Below, piece by piece: positions 54,840 to 62,240 of a stretch of DNA of 62,240 bases. Position 1 is the stretch's first letter. Every line of letters begins with the position of its first letter. A program made the translations under genes and the position numbers. The stretch is taken from assembly GCA_021648365.1 (NCBI GenBank), contig JAKISY010000014.1, forward strand, positions 1 to 62,240. The letters are read 5' to 3'. The notes under the pieces are model-generated. The model was not told where the DNA came from. It saw nothing but the letters and a program-made list of their open reading frames with translations, and made no database searches. The DNA is from Verrucomicrobiales bacterium (GTDB taxonomy: Bacteria; Verrucomicrobiota; Verrucomicrobiia; Verrucomicrobiales; DEV007).

Positions 54840-56389
54840 CCGCCAGCGCCCGGCTCTTTTTCTTAGGTTTAGTGATTATCTTATTACCCCCTTGGTCTAT
54901 AGCTCGCGGCGCAGAAAATCACAATCCATTCCTCGAACGCATTGGTGCGTCCGCATATCGAAAAGCCACTGGCAGGCTTAACCTTATTCTCGACGAGGTC
55001 AAAAACGAAGCTCTAACAGATATACCTACAACTGGCGCTAAAGTCGCAAAAGTCGCTCCTGCGTCTCAAGCCAGCGACCTTAAAATCAAGCCGGGGTATG
55101 TGCTTTATAAATTGGGAAATCAAAATTTGTGGGGAAATATCCCTTGGGATAAACGCAACAAAAATACCTCCTTGTATTTCACTAACCTATCGGGTGAAAA
55201 AAACACCACAATAGTCTCTCCTGGTGTTATTGGAATTCATCTTGTCGAGCATTACCGACCTGATTTAGAATACATAAGAAAGCAATCCAATATTAACAAG
55301 CCTTGGATAAAACATGCAATAATAGGATCCCTCCGGTGGGAGTTAGACCCTAAACTTGCAGAAACGGCATGGCACCACGCTTTAAAAGAAGGCTATCCTG
55401 AAGATGTGTTTTCAGACTATTTTGCCGCTCTCTTTGCAATGCAGCGACCAAAAGGTGCTCATAAAGAACTTATCAAGTTTATTCAGGATTTTGACACCTT
55501 AGAAAAAATTCCGACCGTTTTTCTCCCCAGATTAATAACCTTACTAGCCAGTGTTGGAGATCTAGAACTCATCAAACGGCTACAACAACAAGAAAACCCC
55601 AACTTTCCTTGGCTCGAAGAAGATATAAAAAAACTAGAGTCTTGGAGTAATGGCAAAGCTCTCCCCAAAGAGTCCCTTCTCAAACGAGCCAGAGAAATTC
55701 ACCTAGAACGAATCAATGGAAAGGTTTTCGCATTCGCGAAGCGCGTGGGCGTAGTCGTTCCATATCCAATCCCCGAATTCATCACTCAACCTCCCTCTGC
55801 AATCTCAAGACCAAATGGCTTCTATACGTATAGAAGATTTGGCAAACAGACTACACTAAAGAACTTACACCTTAGCGCTACCGTGACGATACAGTGCCTC
55901 GGTAGGCATGATCAATGGGATAATTCTTTTTTTCTTCGGATTGAGGAAAAGGAACAACTCAACGCAAAACCTTCTACTCGCTACCATCCTTTTGAGGAAC
56001 CCGCTTCAAACAACCAACTGCTTTCAATCGGATTCATTCTTAGTCGCCAAGACACTGCTCCTAAATGCAAGGTCTCTGGGAGCCAACTTGAAGCGGTCTT
56101 ATCGCAACCAAACCCCTATATATCCATGAACTTACTTACCGACGACGTTCAGAATTTAACAACTGATATGCTTAGCGTCTCTCAAGGCAGAGCCGACGAA
56201 CTACAAGAGATGCGAACGATGCAACTTGACCTGATTAGATATAACAATGAAGCTGCCATTTATCTAAATGGAATCTGTTACTATCACATGCCTATAGATC
56301 CCTCAATCGAGGAAATCGCATTTAGCTATCAAATATCTGGGGTCGAAGTTACCTTTAGCAATTTTTCAGTATGGAAATTACCTGACTGA
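54812..56389 (+). CDS. Exported protein of unknown function with PDZ-like segment
   Basis: 525 residues with a signal peptide/membrane segment (about 12-34). A PDZ-like part is possible at about 65-125 (GAKVAKVAPASQASDLKIKPG). The middle is helical with repeat-like pairs (SLRWELDPKLAETAWHHALK); the last ~200 residues form a beta-rich part with a glycan-binding-like feel (FFLRIEEKEQLN; EAAIYLNGICYYHM). No known catalytic motif is recognised. It is visibly richer in A/T at third codon positions than its neighbours. Its start codon and first nine codons are copied from, or shared with, the next gene, inside a 53-bp direct repeat, so it looks inserted between the protease and the PVC-haem gene. 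Confidence 0.75.
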   Translation: MKNLRQIGLTASARLFFLGLVIILLPPWSIARGAENHNPFLERIGASAYRKATGRLNLILDEVKNEALTDIPTTGAKVAKVAPASQASDLKIKPGYVLYKLGNQNLWGNIPWDKRNKNTSLYFTNLSGEKNTTIVSPGVIGIHLVEHYRPDLEYIRKQSNINKPWIKHAIIGSLRWELDPKLAETAWHHALKEGYPEDVFSDYFAALFAMQRPKGAHKELIKFIQDFDTLEKIPTVFLPRLITLLASVGDLELIKRLQQQENPNFPWLEEDIKKLESWSNGKALPKESLLKRAREIHLERINGKVFAFAKRVGVVVPYPIPEFITQPPSAISRPNGFYTYRRFGKQTTLKNLHLSATVTIQCLGRHDQWDNSFFLRIEEKEQLNAKPSTRYHPFEEPASNNQLLSIGFILSRQDTAPKCKVSGSQLEAVLSQPNPYISMNLLTDDVQNLTTDMLSVSQGRADELQEMRTMQLDLIRYNNEAAIYLNGICYYHMPIDPSIEEIAFSYQISGVEVTFSNFSVWKLPD

Positions 56390-56491
56390 CTCAAACGAAA
56401 CAAAGTCAAAAGATCGCTGCCATCAAACCTCTTGCGCTAGGCTCATAATCAACAAATTGACTATGGCACCTCCGCCCCTTTTAACTTAAAA

Positions 56492-56544
56492 CCTTTTTGA
56501 TTTCACCCACATCACTATGAAAAACCTCCGCCAAATCGGACTCA
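56492..56544 (+). repeat. Right copy of 53-bp direct repeat
   Basis: It matches 54787-54839 with one difference. It opens with CCTTTTTGA, a relic of the protease gene end that codes for nothing here, and runs into the true start of the PVC haem protein. Confidence 0.95.
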
Positions 56545-59500
56545 ACTCCTGCGCAGTGATCCTGCTCAGTTTAACCTCCGCCCTAGCTCAAGAAAAATCT
56601 ACTGACTGGCAAAGCATCCCCGTTCCTAGCGCTTGGGAAAAAAGTGATCTCAGCGAAGCCAAAGGCTACGATGGTTACGCTTGGTATCGCACCTGGTTCA
56701 TGCCGGACAACAGTTTCTTCAACAAACATGCGCGCAACTTGTTCGAAGAATCCGTCAACATCAACATCCGAGGACTCGCCGACGCGCATGAGATCTTCGT
56801 CAATGGTAAAAAAATCGGCAGTGGAGGACAAATGCCTCCTCAATTCAAAAGCGGCAAGGATCAATACCAACGCCACAAAGTGCCACCCGGCACCTTAAAA
56901 AAAGGTCAGTGGAACCAAATCTCCATTCGTGTTTACAATAAAGAAGGACTCGGCGGCTTTGTCACCGAAGCCCCCTTCATCATGAGCTACTTCGCCGAGT
57001 GCAACCTCGAAGGCCTGTGGCAATTTCGCCTCGGCGACGACCCTACTTGGAAAGGCGACGGCAGCACCCTCAAAGACAAACCCAAACCATCCGCTTTCGA
57101 TCAGTATCACGATTCCCAACGTGTGCTCGGCGAATCCGCTACCCTCTCTCACGGCGACAAACTGCCACCTGCCGAGTCTTTGAAAAAAATGCGCCCCATC
57201 GACGCTTTCATCGTCGAAGAGCTTTTGCACGAACCACAAATCGCCCAACCCACCCACTTCAGTTTTGACGAACGCGGACGCCTGTGGGTCGCCCAATACC
57301 GCCAATACCCCTACCCTGCTGGACTCAAAATGCTCAGCCGCGACAAGTTCTACCGCTCCGTTTACGACAAAGTTCCGCCCGCGCCACCGCACAACGCGCG
57401 TGGGCGCGACATCATCTCCATCCACGAAGATACCACCGGCGATGGCTTTTTTGACCAGCACAAAGTCTTCCAAGACGGGCTCAACATGGCGAACGCCTCG
57501 CTGCGTGGCCATGGCGGTGTGTGGGTGATGAACACTCCCTACCTGATGTTCTATCCCGACGCAGATTTTGACGACATCCCCGACGGCCCGCCGGTGGTCA
57601 AACTACAAGGTTTCGGCTTGGAAGACACCCACTCCGTCGCCAACGGCATTGTCTGGGGGCTTGACGGCTGGATCTACGGTGCCCAAGGCAGCACCACCTC
57701 CAGTCGCATCATCCGCCCTGGCATCGATGCTCCAGGTAGTGAAGGGGAATATTTCGAAGGCTGCATGGTCTGGCGCTATCACCCCAAGACCCAGCAATAC
57801 GAAATCTTCTCCGAAGGCACCGGCAACATCTTCGGGCTCGAACTCGATTCCCAAGGTCGCCTCTTCTCCGGTCACAACGGCGGCAATACCCACGGCTGGC
57901 ACTACGTGCAAGGCGGTTACTATCTCAAGCAGGGAGTCAATCCCTCAAAAATTGGCCCGCCGCGAAACCCCTACACCTTTGGCGAGCTACCGATGATGCG
58001 CAACGACAACCCTGTCGCCCGCTTCACTCACTTCGGAGCCGTTGCTGAAGGCACAGCCATTCCCAAAGCCTATGTCGGAGATCTCATCTCCGTCGATCCA
58101 CTGCACAACAAAATCGTCGCCAACGAATTGCGACCACGTGGAGCCACCTTTGAGACCCTCGATAAAAAAGACATCCTGATCAGCGAAGACAAATCCTTCC
58201 GCCCCGTTTACATCGTCAACGCCCCCGACGGCTCACTCTTCATCGGCGACTTCTACGAACACTACATCGCTCACGGACAGAACTATCAGGGACAAATCGA
58301 TCCGACCACCGGACGTGCCTACCGCTTGCGAGGCAAAGACTCCAAGTTAGAAAAAGACATCAACCTTGAAAAGAAAAACACCGATGAGTTGATCAAACTT
58401 CTAGGACATGCCAACAAATGGCATCGCCACACCGCCATCCGCCTACTCGCAGAACGCAAAGACCCCGCCGCGGCAGGAAAACTCAAACAGCTACTTGCTA
58501 AAAAAGACGCTAACGAGCTAGCAGCCATGGGAGCCGTGTGCGCCCTGCATCAGCTCGGCGAACTCGACGACGACACCGCCCTACTAAGCCTCAAACACCC
58601 TTACGCACCCGTCAGGATGTGGACCGTGCGCTTGTTGGGCGATGCCAAAAAGCTCTCTGCCACGATGCTGCCAGCCGTCATCGAAGCCGCACGCAGTGAA
58701 TCCTACGTCGAAGTGCGTTCGCAGTTAGCATCCACCGCACGCCGACTACCGCCCGAACAAGGACTACCACTCGTGACCGCCCTGCTCACTCATGCCGAAG
58801 ATGTCGACGATCCTTACGTGCCACTGCTCTGTTGGTGGGTATTAGAAAGCAACGCCGATGATAATCGCGATGCCGTCATTGCTCTATTAGAAAAACCAGA
58901 GTTTTGGGATCTGCCGATGAGCAAAAAACACATCCTAGGCAGAGTCATGCGACGCTTCGCATTGCAAGGCAGACGAAAAGACCTGCTCACCTGCGCGCAA
59001 CTGCTCAAACTCGCTCCCTCCAAAGAATCGGCAGCGCTGTTGATGGCAGGTTTCGAAGAAGCCTATCGCGGACGCCCCATGGTCGGCCTACCTGACCAAC
59101 TGGTCAAAGCCATGACCCAATCCGGCATCTCCTCACTCATCTTACGCCTACGCCAAGGCGATTCCCAAGCTGTTCAAGACGCGTTGAAAATCATCGCCGA
59201 TAACAAAGCCAAAGAATCCGACCGTATGCTCTACGTGCAGACCTTCGGCGAAATTTCTGCGACAAAAGCAGTGCCAGTTTTACTCAGCCTTGCTACCGAT
59301 GCCAAACAAAAAGCCAGCTTGCGCAAAGCTGCCTTAGCCTCGCTCAGCTCTTACCCCAACCCCGAGATCGGCGAACAAGTGACCGCACTGATTCCGTCTT
59401 TACCCGACGATATCCGCACCGCAGCCCTGTTATTACTCATCAGCCGAGATGCTTGGAGCGCAGCTTTGTTAAAAAACATCAAAAACCAAAAGATCGACAA

Positions 59501-60077
59501 AAAAATCCTCTCCACCGATTTGGTTCAACGTCTGCGATCCTCTCAAAACAAAACCATCGCCACCAGCGCAGCCAAACTCTACCCTGCAAAAGCAAAAGCC
59601 AGCTCGGCTGACTTCAAAAAGAAAATAGCCAAGATCCAAAAAATCCTCTCCACCGGAGTCGGCAAGACCTACGATGGCGAAAAACTCTTCATGGGCTCCT
59701 GCTCCGCCTGTCACAAACTGTTTTTCAAGGGAGGTAGCATCGGACCCGAATTGACCAACTACCAGCGCGATGATCTCGGCACCATGCTGATCAGCATCAT
59801 CGATCCCAACGCCGAGATCCGCGAAGGTTTCGAATACGTAACCCTAACCACCAAAGACGGCCGCACCCTCAGCGGCTTCCTCGCCGACCGCGATACCCAA
59901 GTCACCGTATTACGCGGCATGGACGGGCAAGACATCAGCGTGCGTCAGGCAGAGATCAAAAACATCGCCCCCATGGGACGCAGCCTGATGCCAGAAGGCA
60001 TCCTCGATACCATGACCGAGCAACAAATCCGCGACCTCTTCGCCTACCTCAAAGTGACGCAGCCTATTAGCAATTGA
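56517..60077 (+). CDS. PVC-type haem-binding CxxCH protein with N-terminal jelly roll and HEAT repeats
   Basis: 1186 residues with a signal peptide (about 1-25, ending SALA). Residues about 30-165 resemble the jelly-roll sugar-binding domain of GH2-type enzymes (WYRTWFMPDN; ADAHEIFVNGKKIGSGG). About 225-620 is the PVC membrane-bound dehydrogenase-like beta-propeller (FSFDERGRLWVAQYRQYP; GFGLEDTHSVANGIVWGLDG). About 630-1030 carries HEAT-like helical repeats, and the end is a cytochrome c domain with CSACH (1062-1066) and the distal methionine region GRSLMPEGI. It is likely an exported sugar dehydrogenase that passes electrons to its own haem. Confidence 0.92.
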   Translation: MKNLRQIGLNSCAVILLSLTSALAQEKSTDWQSIPVPSAWEKSDLSEAKGYDGYAWYRTWFMPDNSFFNKHARNLFEESVNINIRGLADAHEIFVNGKKIGSGGQMPPQFKSGKDQYQRHKVPPGTLKKGQWNQISIRVYNKEGLGGFVTEAPFIMSYFAECNLEGLWQFRLGDDPTWKGDGSTLKDKPKPSAFDQYHDSQRVLGESATLSHGDKLPPAESLKKMRPIDAFIVEELLHEPQIAQPTHFSFDERGRLWVAQYRQYPYPAGLKMLSRDKFYRSVYDKVPPAPPHNARGRDIISIHEDTTGDGFFDQHKVFQDGLNMANASLRGHGGVWVMNTPYLMFYPDADFDDIPDGPPVVKLQGFGLEDTHSVANGIVWGLDGWIYGAQGSTTSSRIIRPGIDAPGSEGEYFEGCMVWRYHPKTQQYEIFSEGTGNIFGLELDSQGRLFSGHNGGNTHGWHYVQGGYYLKQGVNPSKIGPPRNPYTFGELPMMRNDNPVARFTHFGAVAEGTAIPKAYVGDLISVDPLHNKIVANELRPRGATFETLDKKDILISEDKSFRPVYIVNAPDGSLFIGDFYEHYIAHGQNYQGQIDPTTGRAYRLRGKDSKLEKDINLEKKNTDELIKLLGHANKWHRHTAIRLLAERKDPAAAGKLKQLLAKKDANELAAMGAVCALHQLGELDDDTALLSLKHPYAPVRMWTVRLLGDAKKLSATMLPAVIEAARSESYVEVRSQLASTARRLPPEQGLPLVTALLTHAEDVDDPYVPLLCWWVLESNADDNRDAVIALLEKPEFWDLPMSKKHILGRVMRRFALQGRRKDLLTCAQLLKLAPSKESAALLMAGFEEAYRGRPMVGLPDQLVKAMTQSGISSLILRLRQGDSQAVQDALKIIADNKAKESDRMLYVQTFGEISATKAVPVLLSLATDAKQKASLRKAALASLSSYPNPEIGEQVTALIPSLPDDIRTAALLLLISRDAWSAALLKNIKNQKIDKKILSTDLVQRLRSSQNKTIATSAAKLYPAKAKASSADFKKKIAKIQKILSTGVGKTYDGEKLFMGSCSACHKLFFKGGSIGPELTNYQRDDLGTMLISIIDPNAEIREGFEYVTLTTKDGRTLSGFLADRDTQVTVLRGMDGQDISVRQAEIKNIAPMGRSLMPEGILDTMTEQQIRDLFAYLKVTQPISN

Positions 60078-60122
60078 ATCTTAAGCCCTTTGCACAACTA
60101 GAGAATGGCATTCTCGTAGCTG

Positions 60123-60344
60123 ATGATCGTTGAAAGCTACCCCGAACTAGCCGAACTAGATGCGGAGCAAAAGCTTATTCTAGCAGGAGAACTCTGGAAG
60201 AGTGCGATAAGCCCCGATTCAGATTCACCAGAACGGCCCATTGAAGCTGTGCAAACGCTTAAAGCACTTCTCGCTCACTTTGAAAAAAATCCCGATACTG
60301 GCGTAAAATGGGAAGATCTCCGCGATGCTAAAATAGCAAAGTAA
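60123..60344 (+). CDS. Orphan addiction-module antitoxin-like protein
   Basis: 73 residues, the size of PF09720-type addiction module proteins. The layout matches: ELDAEQKLILAGELWKSAI (helical, SPEERLELAEELW-like) and HFEKNPDTGVKWEDLRDAKI. Such proteins usually pair with a RelE/ParE toxin directly after, but no such toxin is seen in the ~100 bases before the next gene. So it is either a lone antitoxin, a remnant, or paired with a toxin elsewhere. It sits 45 bases after the PVC haem gene. Confidence 0.7.
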   Translation: MIVESYPELAELDAEQKLILAGELWKSAISPDSDSPERPIEAVQTLKALLAHFEKNPDTGVKWEDLRDAKIAK

Positions 60345-60406
60345 TGGAAATTACTTGAACGAGCTCCGCAGCGGAAGACTTTCTCTCTTCTATTCGCTTT
60401 GTAGCA

Positions 60407-60436
60407 TTGACTTGTAAGAGGCAATAGTCATAGGAT
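60407..60436 (+). promoter_or_regulatory. Promoter candidate (TTGACT, 18-bp spacer, TAGGAT)
   Basis: TTGACT (60407-60412) and TAGGAT (60431-60436) stand 18 bases apart, before the four-helix membrane protein gene. The -35 is part of a 21-base sequence (60392-60412) repeated exactly at 60993-61013 ahead of the next gene. Confidence 0.45.
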
Positions 60437-60442
60437 CGCTTC

Positions 60443-60982
60443 ATGGCACATACCTTGCTAGAAAATATTAACTCGCCACACGGATCGAGCATACCTCACA
60501 CCATGCCCAGAAAATCGCCCCTATTAGATAGCGTCATCTATGGGACGGCTAGTCTACCTATAGGACTTCTCCTAGGCTTACTCATTCCTAGCTTAGTTTT
60601 TCATACCACGAAGCCTATGTATTTCCTTAATGACACTTGGTTCATCGCTGCCGCCATTATCGTGACAATAACTTTGTCCTTATCCGCTTATATGGTGAAA
60701 TCCAAAAGGCTGGACACCAGAAGGGTTTTCTTTGCTTCCTTGATAAGCTGTGGCGCTGCATGCCTTTTGGCAATATCGATTTCAGTTTGGTTTGCGAATG
60801 CTCACCAAAACTCTTGGGAAAGCAGGGAGGTTTACGGTAACTTTTTCGAATGGATAACCCCGTTCTGTTACGCAATCCTACTAACTGGTGTATTCACTTA
60901 TTTTCTCTTTTTGTTATTTTCGTCACGTCGCTCGCATGGGCCAAACTCCAAGCAAACCCATCATGCTCGGCATATTAAATGA
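60443..60982 (+). CDS. Four-helix membrane protein of unknown function
   Basis: 179 residues. Four membrane helices are predicted at about 29-52, 60-82, 93-115 and 135-160, with a His/Lys-rich C-terminal tail (SKQTHHARHIK). No known family is recognised. The promoter candidate puts the transcript start at or near the first ATG, so either the mRNA is leaderless or the true start is the ATG at 60503 (MPRKSPLLDS), which also gives a more natural membrane-protein start. Base use is AT-rich compared with the genes to the left. The same promoter-like sequence precedes the next gene. Confidence 0.6.
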   Translation: MAHTLLENINSPHGSSIPHTMPRKSPLLDSVIYGTASLPIGLLLGLLIPSLVFHTTKPMYFLNDTWFIAAAIIVTITLSLSAYMVKSKRLDTRRVFFASLISCGAACLLAISISVWFANAHQNSWESREVYGNFFEWITPFCYAILLTGVFTYFLFLLFSSRRSHGPNSKQTHHARHIK

Positions 60983-61007
60983 TCCTCAGCAGATTCGCTT
61001 TGTAGCA

Positions 61008-61037
61008 TTGACTCCGCACCGCCATATCAGTTAGTAT
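61008..61037 (+). promoter_or_regulatory. Second promoter candidate (TTGACT, 18-bp spacer, TAGTAT)
   Basis: TTGACT (61008-61013) and TAGTAT (61032-61037) repeat the spacing of the 60407 promoter; the upstream 15 bases are the same in both. It precedes the lipoprotein gene by about 15 bases. Confidence 0.45.
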
Positions 61038-61051
61038 TAGATTCATAAAAA

Positions 61052-61984
61052 ATGAACCTCGTGACTACCAGCACAATTTTTCTTTTATTCGTCTCAGGCT
61101 GTCAAAAAGTAGAAATATCCAATGAATTGCCAGATGACCCTTATCTTAAACTTATTGAAGACGCTTCGGAAAAAGCCAATATGCCAACTGGGTTTTCGGA
61201 TAAATTTAAAAAGCAGTATCTCGAAAGTGTAAATGCTGAACTAAAAAGATTTGATTACGACCTCCGTGATCCTGAAAGCCTTGCCAAAATACATAACCTA
61301 CGGGCGGGTACTTACTACAATCTCTGGGGAACCTATGGAATAGATTACTTCGACATTCCTCGCGCCTCAGACTTCGCCCTACTTAAAAATAAAATGGCGC
61401 GAATGCAAAATACACTTCTGGAGAAAGAGATTGAGATCAATGAGCTAAAGCGACGTATAGCGACAACTGAGAAAAAATCCGCATTGAATCTGAAACCTCG
61501 AGACCCTTTCGGTGAGGGTGGCTCAGGCAATCCATTTGAAGAAGTAGGTCATCCATGGAGTTACCGCATGCTTAAAAAGTCACTACAAACTGCAACTGTT
61601 TCCATTCTCGGTTGGAGGACACTCAATAGTAAAAAACCAGAAAACGCCGTTATCGAGATTCTCATTCGCATGACCGAAGGTAAAAAGGAAGGATGGCTAC
61701 CCGTGGAAAAAGGCAACCAATTTTCAGGCTTACGTTTCGAACGCTTAGACTTGCGTGCTGATGTCATTGGCGACCCAGATGTCGCGATTGCAGGAGTCAT
61801 AACTGAAGACATTTCATTGTCAATAACATCTGGAAATCCAAGCGCATACGTTATTCTTAGAAGTTTTGGAGGTGGAGATAGCTTTGCCTTCTTTTCAAAT
61901 ATCCCACACCCAAAGCTTTCCGAGATGCCTTCTATTTACGAACTGCCCGCTAACAAAAACTCTGATCGCCAGCACGACAAATGA
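61052..61984 (+). CDS. Predicted lipoprotein with coiled coil; function unknown
   Basis: 310 residues. The signal peptide ends in a lipobox (LFVSGC, Cys17), so it is likely lipid-anchored. A coiled coil follows at about 107-145 (LLKNKMARMQNTLLEKEIEI). The C-terminal half has beta segments (TVSILGWRTLNSKKPENAV; FERLDLRADVIGDPDVAIAG). No known domain is recognised. It is AT-rich, and the N-terminal half is highly charged. It is preceded by its own promoter candidate and follows the membrane protein gene with a 69-base gap. Confidence 0.7.
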   Translation: MNLVTTSTIFLLFVSGCQKVEISNELPDDPYLKLIEDASEKANMPTGFSDKFKKQYLESVNAELKRFDYDLRDPESLAKIHNLRAGTYYNLWGTYGIDYFDIPRASDFALLKNKMARMQNTLLEKEIEINELKRRIATTEKKSALNLKPRDPFGEGGSGNPFEEVGHPWSYRMLKKSLQTATVSILGWRTLNSKKPENAVIEILIRMTEGKKEGWLPVEKGNQFSGLRFERLDLRADVIGDPDVAIAGVITEDISLSITSGNPSAYVILRSFGGGDSFAFFSNIPHPKLSEMPSIYELPANKNSDRQHDK

Positions 61985-62068
61985 ATGATTTCCGCTTCGC
62001 TCCTATGAAATGGAGCTAAACTTATCACTCTTTAGCCTCTCCGCACCAAAGAATCTCCCCCCTCTCAC

Positions 62069-62240
62069 ATGCTAACCATCGCCAGATTCAGCACCACAGA
62101 AGAAGCTCACTTATTCCGTCTCAGACTCGCAGCTGGTGGAGTGAAAGCTTTTATACTAGACGAATACATGGTGCAGATGGATTGGCTGATCTCCAACGCT
62201 ATCGGTGGCGTTCGAGTTCAAATTGCCTACGACGATCTCG
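62069..62240 (+). CDS. DUF2007-type signal-transducing protein, partial (cut by window end)
   Basis: The ATG at 62069 opens a frame of 57 codons that runs off the end. MLTIARFSTTEEAHLFRLRL, then AGGVKAFILDEY and GGVRVQIAYDDL fit the small DUF2007 family (an AxxxxxxLxxxGI...GGVxLxV pattern), proposed as signal-transducing proteins related to PII-like folds. Only the N-terminal part is present; no partner is visible. Confidence 0.6.
   Translation, partial: MLTIARFSTTEEAHLFRLRLAAGGVKAFILDEYMVQMDWLISNAIGGVRVQIAYDDL

Overview
This window looks like a chromosomal segment of a free-living, Gram-negative member of the Verrucomicrobiota (PVC superphylum). The signs are lineage-typical secreted genes (DUF1501, DUF1800, a DUF1549/DUF1553 protein with a planctomycete-type cytochrome c, and a giant PVC-type haem-binding protein), outer-membrane biogenesis genes (lpxA, lptD), and a Chlamydia-like class Ic ribonucleotide reductase. 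Most translation starts that I inspected have no Shine-Dalgarno motif. I saw no rRNA, tRNA, CRISPR array, prophage or transposase gene.

Layout. 218-6825 (minus): five exported-protein genes in tight succession (alpha/beta-hydrolase esterase, SMP-30-like beta-propeller, LolA-like/C45 acyltransferase fusion, circularly permuted SGNH hydrolase, parallel beta-helix protein). This looks like a carbohydrate or ester scavenging operon. 6901-7398: tandem MITE-like repeats and a decayed antitoxin. 7537-14365: queH, then the aspartate-family genes hom, thrC and lysC, split by a minus-strand block holding vapB-vapC-arylamine N-acetyltransferase and a 236-bp MITE-like element. 14399-17285: L,D-transpeptidase and a convergent histidine kinase/response regulator pair. 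17466-22160: nrdB-nrdA with candidate NrdR boxes. 22486-31911: a large SGNH esterase, radC, lpxA, lptD, ugd and rsmB (cell envelope and housekeeping). 32258-44276: cysteine desulfurase, a DUF1800/DUF1501 pair, membrane proteins, a glycine-rich RRM protein, two convergent spermidine-synthase-like genes and a RhlE-type helicase. 44727-52553: class V aminotransferase, a second beta-helix protein, and a DUF1501/PSD1-cytochrome operon. 52778-60077: xylose isomerase, site-2-type protease, an AT-rich gene flanked by a duplicated gene junction, and the PVC haem protein. 60123-62240: small, AT-rich accessory genes (orphan antitoxin, membrane protein, lipoprotein) and the start of a DUF2007 gene.

How it fits together. 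Much of the window encodes exported machinery for taking apart plant- or algal-type polysaccharides (esterases, beta-helix glycosidases or lyases, sugar-binding/haem proteins, xylose isomerase), laid over core metabolism. The observations most worth checking are the SGNH hydrolase whose catalytic serine block sits at the C-terminus, the NrdB with Leu at the radical position and a triple-ATP-cone NrdA partner, and the 53-bp duplication of the protease/PVC-haem gene junction that flanks an AT-rich gene and gives it its start codon. I found no clear new defence system or other wholly new multi-gene system.
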